Assembly (NCBI GenBank): GCA_964631965.1
Contig: CAZWAR010000087.1
Location: forward strand, 1 to 12,002
DNA length: 12,002 nt
Direction of reading: 5' to 3'
Origin: CAIQPS01 sp964631965
Lineage (GTDB): Bacteria > Actinomycetota > Thermoleophilia > RBG-16-64-13
This document shows positions 5,837-12,002 of this stretch, in pieces (position 1 is the stretch's first letter; every line of letters starts with the position of its first letter). The translations under genes and the position numbers were made by a program. Below the pieces are notes generated by a model. That model made no database searches. It saw only the letters and a list, made by a program, of their open reading frames with translations, and was not told where the DNA came from.

Positions 5837-7110
5837 AGGCTTCCCACTACGACGTCCTGGTCATCGGCGGTGGCATCGCCGGGCTCCAAACGGCTCTCGA
5901 CCTGGCAGGCCGAGAGCGCCGGGTGTTGCTTGTCGAGCGCCAGCCCAGCATCGGCGGCGCCATGATAGGTCTCAGCAAGGTCTTTCCCACTCTGGACTGC
6001 TCGAGCTGCATCACAACGCCCAAGATGGCCGCGGCTGCGCATCACCCCAATATCACAGTCTTCACCTATACCGAGGTGGAAAACCTGACCCCCCATGATG
6101 AGGGCTATACGGCCGTCCTCAGGCGTAAGGCTCGCTTCGTGGACGAAACCGCATGTATTGGTTGCCGTCTCTGCGAATACAGTTGCCCGGTCGAGGTACC
6201 CGATGAATTCGAACAGGGTCTCGGTGCCCGACGGGCGATCTACGTACCGTTCGGCAATGCCATCCCCCAGGTAGCCCTCATCGACACGGATTCCTGTACG
6301 CTGTGCGGCCGTTGTGCGCGCGCCTGCCCCAAAGACTGCATCGTCTACGACCAGGAGGATCAACTGGTCCGAGCGGATGTGGCTCACGTCGTCGTGGCCA
6401 CCGGCTGGCAACTGACGTCGGCCGACAGCAAGAGCGAGTACGGCGGGGGCAAGCTCGCAAACGTGATATCGCCGTTGAAGATGGAGCGCATGCTGGCCCC
6501 GCACGGCCCCTACGGCCACGTGCTGCGTCCGGCAGACGGCGGGGAACCGGCCTCCGTTGCCTGGGTGCAATGCGCCGGGTCGCGTGACAAGTCTCTCGGC
6601 GTGCCCTATTGCTCGCGTGTTTGCTGCATGTATGCGATCAAGCAGGCCATGCTGCTGAGCGGAATCCTCCCGTTTGCCGACCTCACCATCTATTACATGG
6701 ACATCCGCGCCTTCGGAAAGGGGTACGAGGAGTTCTACCGGCTGGCCAAGGCAATGGGCATCGAATTCGTCAAAGCCAAGGTCGGTCGGTTGGAGGAACG
6801 TCCCGACCGTTCCATTGATGTCCACATCGAGAACATAGGCGACCGCGGACAGTCAGAGGTGCGGAGTCACGACTTGGTCGTGCTTTCTCTCGGCATGGCT
6901 CCTGCCTCCGGCTCTCGGGAGCTGCTGCCCCTCGACACCGGTGAAGACGGCTTCGTCAACGTTCCCCATCCCAAAGACGCACCTTGCCGAACCGCCCTCA
7001 CCCGCGTGGCTGTGGCAGGTACCGCCACCGGCCCCATGGATATCGTCGATACCATCGCCGAGGCGAGCGCCGCCGCGATGGAGATATGCAGGGACGGCGG
7101 CCGTGAATGA
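5833..7110 (+). CDS. HdrA/QmoA-like FAD iron-sulfur oxidoreductase (short form)
   Basis: The 425-residue protein lacks the HdrA N-terminal domain and starts directly with the FAD fold: VIGGGIAGLQTA (10-21) and Glu35. LDCSSCITTPKM follows at 54-65. An inserted ferredoxin domain carries two full [4Fe-4S] motifs, C108-x2-C111-x2-C114-x3-C118-P and C155-x2-C158-x2-C161-x3-C165-P. The HdrA block QCAGSRD (246-252) and YCSRVCCMYAIKQA (259-272) comes next, and the second FAD contact segment ends in VAGTATGP. No C-terminal ferredoxin is present. Length and plan match QmoA, the subunit that joins HdrA-type flavin chemistry to the QmoB/QmoC chain. It is coupled to its neighbours by overlaps of 4 and 8 bases. 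Whether its flavin bifurcates cannot be told from sequence. Confidence 0.9.
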   Translation: MKASHYDVLVIGGGIAGLQTALDLAGRERRVLLVERQPSIGGAMIGLSKVFPTLDCSSCITTPKMAAAAHHPNITVFTYTEVENLTPHDEGYTAVLRRKARFVDETACIGCRLCEYSCPVEVPDEFEQGLGARRAIYVPFGNAIPQVALIDTDSCTLCGRCARACPKDCIVYDQEDQLVRADVAHVVVATGWQLTSADSKSEYGGGKLANVISPLKMERMLAPHGPYGHVLRPADGGEPASVAWVQCAGSRDKSLGVPYCSRVCCMYAIKQAMLLSGILPFADLTIYYMDIRAFGKGYEEFYRLAKAMGIEFVKAKVGRLEERPDRSIDVHIENIGDRGQSEVRSHDLVVLSLGMAPASGSRELLPLDTGEDGFVNVPHPKDAPCRTALTRVAVAGTATGPMDIVDTIAEASAAAMEICRDGGRE

Positions 7111-9058
7111 CCGAGCAGAACAGTTCCAGATGAACGGTGGCCAGCCGCGCGTCGGCGTGTACGTCTGCTACTGCGGCGGAAACATCTCGGATGTCGTGGA
7201 CGTGGAGACAGTCGTTGCCGCGGTGAAAGAGCTGCCCAATGTGGTCGTGGCCAGGACGAATACGTTCATGTGCTCCGACCCTGGCCAGCAACTCATCATG
7301 GACGACATCGAGACGCTCGGCGTCGATCGCGTGGTCATAGCCGCGTGTGCGCCCAATCTGCACGAGAACACATTCCGAGGCCTCCTCGAACGAGCCGGTC
7401 TGAATCCCTACGTGTACGAGCACGTGAACATTCGCGAACAGGTCAGCTGGTCCCACGGCGACCGCGACCGGGCAACCACCAAGGCGACTGCTCTCGTGAC
7501 GGCGGCGATCGCCAAAGCGAGGATGTTGCGCCCCCTCGAGCCCGTGATGATTCCTGCGGTCCGTGCGGTCGCAGTGGTCGGTGGCGGCGTAGCGGGTTTG
7601 CGCGCAGCTGCCGATCTTGCCAGTACCGGCTTGTCGGTCACTCTGATAGAGAAGGAACTCACCCTGGGAGGGCGGATCGCTCTGCTGGACAAGCTCTTCC
7701 CGTACGAGGAGCCTGCCAAAGATGTCCTGTGCCGCCTGTGCGAAGAAGTGCTGGCGAGTCCGAACATCGCGGTGCACACGGGAACCGTCGTCGAGAATGT
7801 CGACGGGTACATCGGGGCGTTCTCATTGGCTTTGCGGCAGTCTCCGCGGGGGGTGACCGTCGAAACAGTACCTGGACAAGAAGAGCGGGACGTCAGGTCG
7901 TTCGGCTGGCGTTGCGAACCGTTCCGCGGATACGGCCGGGCAAGCGCGTTCGAGTCCGAGACGGTCGCGGGAGATGCGTCCCTTCAGCATGCCTCGTTCT
8001 CGATAGAGGCCGGGGCTATCGTCGTGGCCACGGGTGTCGACCTGTATGTACCGCCTGAGGGAGAGTACGGATATGGGCGACTGCCCCAAGTCATCACCCT
8101 CGCGGACTTCATCAAGTGGCTGACCGAGCAGCCCGAGGGCGGTGTGCCGAACTTCAACGGAAAGCCGGTGCGCGGAGTGGGTTTCATCCATTGTGTGGGA
8201 AGCCGGCAGGTGGAAGGCGTCAACCAACCCGGCAGCAACGGCCGCATCAACGAGCACTGTTCTCGGGTGTGTTGTACGGCCACCCTGCATGCTGCCTGCG
8301 AACTGCGGGGCAAGTTCCCCGGGGTCACGGCCTACGAGTTCTACCAGGACATACGAGCCTACGGCCGGGGACACGAGGAGTACTACGACCGCGCCTCGAA
8401 GGCTGAGGTCCTCTTCTTCCGATACGACGGAGCTCAGCCGCCGGACGTCTCGGGAACCGAGGGAGAGGACTTTCCAGTGGCAATAAGCTGCATCGACAGC
8501 CTCACCTGGGGCGAGGAGGTAGAGGTGGGAGTGGACATGGTGGTGCTGGCCGTGGGGATGAACCCCGCCCCGGTAGGAGGTCTGGCCACCAGTCTCAAGT
8601 TGCCGGTCAGCGCCGACGGCTTCCTGCAGGAGGTGCATCCCAAGCTACGCCCGGTCGAAGTGGCGGTAAAAGGCGTACTGATCGCCGGCGCATGCCAGGC
8701 TCCCAAGGACACGACCGAGAGTTGCGCCTCTGCTTCGGGGGCGGCCGGAAAGGCCTGCGGGCTGCTCGCCGGTGGCAGCGTGGAACTCGACCCGTACGTG
8801 GCTCACGTCGATGCACTCCGTTGCATCGGCGATGCCGCCTGCCTGGAAGAGTGCCCGGCCCCTGGGGCGATCACGATGGAAGAATACGATGACGGTACTC
8901 GGAAGGCAGTCGTGAATGCAGCCATCTGCGGCGGGTGCGGTGCCTGTGTCGCTGTGTGCCCCACCCGAGCCATCGATCTCAGCGGCTGGTCGCTGGACGC
9001 CTACGAGGCGATGGTCGACGCGCTCTTGGCATCACATGCGGAGGCGGCGATGCGATGA
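7103..9058 (+). CDS. hdrA: HdrA-like FAD iron-sulfur subunit, full-length form without the internal ferredoxin (QmoB-like role)
   Basis: From the GTG at 7103 the product is 651 residues, the usual HdrA length. The GTG has an upstream AGGGA and overlaps the previous stop by eight bases; an ATG at 7130 lacks a ribosome site. Domains: the N-terminal cluster domain (Cys22-x-Cys24, Cys57, Cys82), FAD fold GGGVAGLRAA (160-169) with Glu183, Cys210-x2-Cys213, HCVGSR (363-368) and HCSRVCC (385-391), then a C-terminal ferredoxin at about 565-630. That ferredoxin has one normal motif (Cys609, 612, 615, 619) and one with Asp577 in place of the second cysteine (Cys574, 580, 584). Residues 235-300, where other HdrAs carry a second ferredoxin, contain no cluster motif. 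It probably pairs with the short HdrA, which has what this one lacks. Confidence 0.9.
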   Translation: MNDRAEQFQMNGGQPRVGVYVCYCGGNISDVVDVETVVAAVKELPNVVVARTNTFMCSDPGQQLIMDDIETLGVDRVVIAACAPNLHENTFRGLLERAGLNPYVYEHVNIREQVSWSHGDRDRATTKATALVTAAIAKARMLRPLEPVMIPAVRAVAVVGGGVAGLRAAADLASTGLSVTLIEKELTLGGRIALLDKLFPYEEPAKDVLCRLCEEVLASPNIAVHTGTVVENVDGYIGAFSLALRQSPRGVTVETVPGQEERDVRSFGWRCEPFRGYGRASAFESETVAGDASLQHASFSIEAGAIVVATGVDLYVPPEGEYGYGRLPQVITLADFIKWLTEQPEGGVPNFNGKPVRGVGFIHCVGSRQVEGVNQPGSNGRINEHCSRVCCTATLHAACELRGKFPGVTAYEFYQDIRAYGRGHEEYYDRASKAEVLFFRYDGAQPPDVSGTEGEDFPVAISCIDSLTWGEEVEVGVDMVVLAVGMNPAPVGGLATSLKLPVSADGFLQEVHPKLRPVEVAVKGVLIAGACQAPKDTTESCASASGAAGKACGLLAGGSVELDPYVAHVDALRCIGDAACLEECPAPGAITMEEYDDGTRKAVVNAAICGGCGACVAVCPTRAIDLSGWSLDAYEAMVDALLASHAEAAMR

Positions 9059-9435
9059 GTGACGCGAGCGACTATGCCAAGGCCTCGAGAGAGGCCCTCA
9101 AGCGACTCCGCCAAGAACGCTCCGAGCAGGTGAAGGCTGCAACCGCAGCAAACAACCTCGTACGCGCTGAGCGCAAGAAGATCGTGGCCGATCTCGCAAG
9201 CGGACCTAGGAGTGTGCGGCAAATAGCCACGTCCATTCAACTATCCACCGACCGTGTGCTTTGGCACGTTGCTGCGATGCGCAAGTACGGTCATGTCGCG
9301 GAAACGCCGGAAAAGGATGGCGACTACTACACCTACTCGCTGACACCGGAGGCGAAGGCCGGCGGCAGAACCAAAGAGGAGAAGGCAGCCGCAGTCACCA
9401 GCGACCAGACAGATGACGAGGGCGGGGAGGGCTGA
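9055..9435 (+). CDS. Small winged-helix DNA-binding-type protein inside the redox operon
   Basis: The 126-residue protein has a charged helical N-terminus (1-40, many Arg/Lys/Glu). A winged-helix fold follows at about 40-98: AERKKIVADLASG, SVRQIATSIQLSTDRVLWHVAAMRKYGHV as helix-turn-helix and recognition helix, then EKDGDYYTYSLT as the wing. An acidic, low-complexity tail (105-126) follows. The fold resembles ArsR/MarR-type regulators, but no metal-sensing cysteines are present; it has no cysteine at all. ATGA overlap with the HdrA stop fixes the start at 9055; longer upstream extensions only read the HdrA gene out of frame. As part of the operon it could autoregulate through the TTGCAT palindrome, which is an inference. 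A structural role in the complex cannot be excluded. Confidence 0.75.
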   Translation: MSDASDYAKASREALKRLRQERSEQVKAATAANNLVRAERKKIVADLASGPRSVRQIATSIQLSTDRVLWHVAAMRKYGHVAETPEKDGDYYTYSLTPEAKAGGRTKEEKAAAVTSDQTDDEGGEG

Positions 9436-9441
9436 CAGGTC

Positions 9442-10590
9442 ATGAAGATGAGAGTCGACCCCACTCTGCAGAAGGAACTGGACGACTACGGTGCGGGAGA
9501 CATGCGAGCCTGCTTCAACTGCGGCAACTGCACGGCGGTCTGCCCGCTCGCCGAGGAAGACGTCGCCTTTCCTCGACGAATGATCCGCTACGTGCAACTG
9601 GGTCAGCGAGACCAGCTCGCAAAGCACTTGGAGCCCTGGCTCTGCTACTACTGCGGAGACTGCTCCGACTCCTGTCCGCGTGAAGCGGAGCCCGGCGAGA
9701 CCATGATGAGCCTCCGGCGATGGCTGACAGCCAAATACGACTTCACCGGGATCTCCCGGCTTTTCTACCGGTCGTGGAAGACAGAGGTGGTCGCTGTCCT
9801 GCTCCTCGCAATCGTCACGGCGATCGGGTTCCTGGTCGTCGGGTTCTCCGTGGGCAGTATCCACGAGTACGACGGGGTGAACGCCTTCTTGCCCAGCTCA
9901 GGCGTTCACATCTTCGACTGGAGCATGGCCGGGGTGCTGCTCGTGCTGCTTCTGACAAACTGCGGACGGATGTGGTACTTCACGATGGTCAAGGGACGCA
10001 GCGGGCCTCCCGGGATGGGCTCATACCTCCGGCGCGCATATGTTCTGCCCCTCCACTTCCTTACCCAGAAGCGCTACGCAAAGTGCTCCCGCAGGCAACC
10101 GTGGCTCGTTCATCTCCCGTTGATGCTCAGCTACCTGATCATGCTGGTACTCATCATGTTCTTTCTGGCCCAGATGTGGTCCGGGCCGAGCATCGATTGG
10201 CGCGTTCATGTGTTCGGGTACATCGCGACGGCCGGCCTTCTAGGTGCAGTCGGCTTTGCCATATGGGCCCGGGTTAGGAAAAGCGAGCCTCAGAGCAAGT
10301 TCTCCCACGAGAGCGACTGGATGTTTCTCATTCTGCTGTTCGTGGTCGCGTTCACCGGCATCCTGCAGCATATACTGCATCGCAGCGGCCTCGACCTAGC
10401 CGCGAACATCACCTACGTTGTCCACCTGATGGGCGTGGTTCCCATGCTCGTGTTGGAAGTGCCTTTCAGCAAGTGGGCTCATCTTGCCTATCGCCCGCTG
10501 GCGGTCTACTTCCTCGAGGTGCAGACCGACGCAGCAGAAGCTCGGCAAAGAGCGACTACCAAGCCGGTCGGCGAACCTCAGGCGAGCTAG
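9442..10590 (+). CDS. QmoC-like membrane subunit: HdrC-type dicluster domain fused to HdrE-type membrane domain
   Basis: The 382-residue protein begins with an HdrC-like region holding two [4Fe-4S] motifs, C24-x2-C27-x2-C30-x3-C34-P and C68-x2-C71-x2-C74-x3-C78-P. About six membrane segments follow (near 115-137, 160-178, 222-246, 257-277, 292-312, 323-345). Histidines in or beside helices (His205, 224, 256, 310, 313, 328, 347) could ligate heme b, as in HdrE and NarI-type subunits. The layout and length match QmoC, which exchanges electrons with the menaquinone pool. Its start, six bases after the winged-helix stop, has GGGAGG upstream. It would anchor the two HdrA chains to the membrane. 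The direction of electron flow, quinone to complex or the reverse, is not visible. Confidence 0.9.
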   Translation: MKMRVDPTLQKELDDYGAGDMRACFNCGNCTAVCPLAEEDVAFPRRMIRYVQLGQRDQLAKHLEPWLCYYCGDCSDSCPREAEPGETMMSLRRWLTAKYDFTGISRLFYRSWKTEVVAVLLLAIVTAIGFLVVGFSVGSIHEYDGVNAFLPSSGVHIFDWSMAGVLLVLLLTNCGRMWYFTMVKGRSGPPGMGSYLRRAYVLPLHFLTQKRYAKCSRRQPWLVHLPLMLSYLIMLVLIMFFLAQMWSGPSIDWRVHVFGYIATAGLLGAVGFAIWARVRKSEPQSKFSHESDWMFLILLFVVAFTGILQHILHRSGLDLAANITYVVHLMGVVPMLVLEVPFSKWAHLAYRPLAVYFLEVQTDAAEARQRATTKPVGEPQAS

Positions 10591-10711
10591 TGGGAAGGGA
10601 TGCGACGTCTATCCCGCGGTTACCAGAGGGGAGGAACAAGGCGGTGGTATCGGGCCAGCGCCTGTAATCCTGTTGGCCAAGCCGTTTGTTCGACACAGTG
10701 AGGAGGACGCT
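10591..10711 (+). other. 121-base gap between the QmoC-like and DsrE genes
   Basis: There is no clear terminator or promoter here. The DsrE gene has its own strong AGGAGG seven bases before its ATG. Read-through from the main operon is plausible. Confidence 0.4.
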
Positions 10712-11086
10712 ATGGCTGATGCAAGTACCGAGAAGGTCACCATCATCGCGACTCACGGACCTGAGGACCCGGAACGGGCCACGTTTCCCTTCATGATGGC
10801 CAACGCCGCGCTTGTCATGGAGTGCGAAGCAGTGGTCGTTCTTCAAGGTACCGGGGTCTTGCTGGCCCAAAAAGGCATCTACGAGCACGTCTTCGCAGCC
10901 GGTCTTCCCCCTTTGGCCGAACTCCTGGAATCGTTCCTCAAAGAGGGTGGCAAGCTCCTCGTTTGCAGTCCCTGCGTGAAGGAGAGGAAGATCGGCATCG
11001 AAATGTTGATCGAGGGCGCGGAACTCATCGCGGGAGCCCGAGTCATCAAGGAGGCCACGGAGTCCCAGGCCACCCTGAACTACTGA
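10712..11086 (+). CDS. DsrE-family sulfur relay protein
   Basis: The 124-residue protein fits the DsrE/DsrF-like fold: KVTIIATHGPEDPERATFPFMMANAA (8-33), an alpha/beta core with VVVLQGTGVLLAQKG (41-55), and KLLVCSPCVKERKI (81-94). Cys85 sits where DsrE-type proteins hold their sulfur-accepting cysteine, and Cys88 makes a CxxC pair. Cys38 is a further candidate. Such proteins receive or donate sulfane sulfur with TusA. The start is the ATG after AGGAGG; an upstream extension to 10484 overlaps the QmoC-like gene and is not credible. It lies 121 bases after the QmoC-like gene on the same strand, so TusA and DsrE bracket the Qmo-like genes. Confidence 0.85.
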   Translation: MADASTEKVTIIATHGPEDPERATFPFMMANAALVMECEAVVVLQGTGVLLAQKGIYEHVFAAGLPPLAELLESFLKEGGKLLVCSPCVKERKIGIEMLIEGAELIAGARVIKEATESQATLNY

Positions 11087-11348
11087 ACAACCACTTGCCG
11101 TTCCGTGCAAACGGGATGAGGTGATCGGTTCGCAGCGGTAGCCTTCGCGACCGCGAAACGCCGTCCGAACGCCGTTCCTGTGGGAATTGCGTCACTCTAG
11201 CCGACCGGTCCGGTGCCCCAACTTCGGGCACTAGGGGATCGTGGCTCCCGGCACGGCCCCTACACCCAAGCCTGCTCGAGACATCTGCACGGCCACCAAG
11301 GCTGGCTGCGAGCTGGCGACGAGTTGCTGACGGAAAGGAGGCCGGGAC
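11087..11348 (+). other. 262-base gap between DsrE and DUF1638 genes
   Basis: It holds a small hairpin (CCGTT 11098-11102 with AACGG 11110-11114, no T-run), a palindrome TTCGCGACCGCGAA (11144-11157), and the zinc-ribbon remnant at 11166-11231. No promoter stands out. Confidence 0.45.
11166..11231 (-). pseudogene. Decayed 3' end of a zinc-ribbon gene
   Basis: The minus strand here resembles the end of the zinc-ribbon gene (compare 4508-4574). The blocks ACTTCGGGCAC and TGCGTCACTCT (plus-strand reading) are shared at the same distance, as is CGAACGC beyond the stop. In between, a one-base insertion and a one-base deletion shift the frame, so the CPKCG motif becomes CPKLG; the TGA stop is kept. 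No 5' part of the gene remains. The match is short, so chance or another relationship is possible. Confidence 0.45.
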
Positions 11349-12002
11349 ATGATGAACGAAATATCCTTCGCTGACGTCGCCATTGTTGCCTGCGGGACTC
11401 TGAGTCTGGAGCTATATGCTCTCAGGGAATCTGGGTTTCTCGACGCCGAACACCTTCTGTTCACAACCCCGGGTCTTCACGAGACTCCCCGGGAGTTGGA
11501 ACGCCAGCTCTTCCACCGGATAGAGCTGGCCAAGCAGCGAGCCGCAAAGGTGCTCGTTGTCTACGGCGGCAAGTTCTGCTACGTGAACGGGGACGAGCCG
11601 ACACGCACCCTGCGAAAGATTATCGAGGAACAGGGACCGCAGGTAACGCAGATCGAAGCGACCCATTGCATGGACATGCTGGCGAGCGCTGAGGAGCGGG
11701 GCAGGATAGCAGAGGAGATGGCCGGCGGGGAGAAGGTCTGGTGGATGGTCCCGGGATGGATCAAGTTCCGCCATCAAGTCTTCAAGGACTGGGACGTGGG
11801 ATTGGCCAATGAGAACTTCCCGAAGCACTCGGGGGGAGCAATAGTGCTCGACGGCATCGGCTACATGGATCAGTACTCTGCGGAAAAGCCTGAGGAGTTG
11901 CTCGAGTATTCGGATTGGATGGGTATTCCTATCCTTGGATACACGGTGAGCTTGGACCGCTTCAAATCCCTGCTCGAAGATGGTGTCCGCAGACTCGGCT
12001 AG
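11349..12002 (+). CDS. DUF1638-family protein
   Basis: The 217-residue soluble protein has features of DUF1638: VAIVACGTLSLEL (10-22), HETPRELERQL (44-54), KVLVVYGGKFCY (67-78), THCMDMLAS (105-113) and a VPGWIKF segment (134-140). Conserved Cys15, Cys77, His106 and Cys107 look like a metal or thiol site. DUF1638 proteins occur near corrinoid methyltransferases and in sulfur-metabolism clusters of anaerobes, but their reaction is unknown to me. GGAGG seven bases before the ATG supports the start; a second ATG follows directly. The stop falls on the last base of the window, so the gene is complete. It is on the same strand as the DsrE gene but 262 bases away and may be separately expressed. Confidence 0.82.
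   Translation: MMNEISFADVAIVACGTLSLELYALRESGFLDAEHLLFTTPGLHETPRELERQLFHRIELAKQRAAKVLVVYGGKFCYVNGDEPTRTLRKIIEEQGPQVTQIEATHCMDMLASAEERGRIAEEMAGGEKVWWMVPGWIKFRHQVFKDWDVGLANENFPKHSGGAIVLDGIGYMDQYSAEKPEELLEYSDWMGIPILGYTVSLDRFKSLLEDGVRRLG

Noticed and set aside
5794..6825. Long open frame on the minus strand (343 codons) opposite the short HdrA
   Set aside because: It is antisense to an unmistakable FAD iron-sulfur gene, has no family features, and is a product of high GC codon use.
8822..8855. Sequencing error as the cause of the Asp in the CIGDAAC motif
   Set aside because: Not fully excluded, but the change needs two base differences from a Cys codon (GAT versus TGT or TGC), and the same motif exists in a characterised ferredoxin, so a real residue is more likely.
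5833..10590. True methanogen heterodisulfide reductase HdrABC
   Set aside because: No HdrB with its CCG-type cluster domains is present, HdrC is fused to a membrane domain, and the promoters and ribosome sites look bacterial.
11144..11157. TTCGCGACCGCGAA palindrome as a terminator or operator
   Set aside because: The loop is only two bases, there is no T-run, and no second copy or nearby promoter supports a regulatory role.
1..12002. CRISPR arrays, insertion sequences, tRNA or rRNA genes
   Set aside because: I saw no regularly spaced repeats, transposase genes, cloverleaf sequences or rRNA segments.

Overview
The window is GC-rich bacterial DNA, and every gene is packed tightly with short or overlapping junctions. 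Its content is that of an anaerobe that moves electrons with heterodisulfide-reductase (Hdr)/Qmo-type flavin and iron-sulfur proteins and handles sulfane sulfur (TusA, DsrE, a TauE-type exporter). A high-GC anaerobic lineage is likely, for instance an anaerobic actinobacterium or a sulfur-metabolising bacterium of another phylum. The sequence alone does not settle the taxon.

Layout. (1) Positions 1-1413, minus strand: a translationally coupled operon of a free-standing HdrA N-terminal domain, a two-cluster ferredoxin, and a DGC-family protein fused to a GcvH-like lipoyl carrier domain (cut by the window edge). (2) Positions 1601-3048, plus strand: an FmdE-family protein overlapping a TauE/SafE permease, divergent from block 1. 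(3) Positions 3149-4726, minus strand: a 164-residue protein of unknown function, a SAM methyltransferase and a 63-residue zinc-ribbon protein. The unknown gene and the zinc-ribbon gene share a duplicated promoter, leader and first 24 codons. (4) Positions 5105-10590, plus strand: the main operon tusA, MvhD-like, HdrA/QmoA-like (425 aa), HdrA/QmoB-like (651 aa), a small winged-helix protein, and a QmoC-like membrane subunit, with gaps of +15, -4, -8, -4 and +6 bases. (5) Positions 10712-12002, plus strand: a DsrE-family protein and a DUF1638 protein, with a decayed zinc-ribbon 3' end between them.

How it may work. The main operon encodes a Qmo-like complex. Two HdrA flavoproteins carry complementary iron-sulfur modules, an MvhD-like protein is encoded separately rather than fused to the QmoB-like subunit, and a membrane subunit combines an HdrC-type dicluster domain with an HdrE-type membrane domain. 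There is no HdrB, so heterodisulfide reduction is unlikely and quinone-linked electron transfer is the simplest model. TusA and DsrE at its two ends suggest that the substrate is carrier-bound sulfur. Block 1 supplies a lipoyl-type carrier and extra Hdr-like iron-sulfur parts. It appears to be driven by a promoter of the same design as the main operon (TTTGCAT followed at 17-18 bases by TACAAT), so the two operons may be co-regulated parts of one system. The link to sulfur chemistry is inference from gene content.
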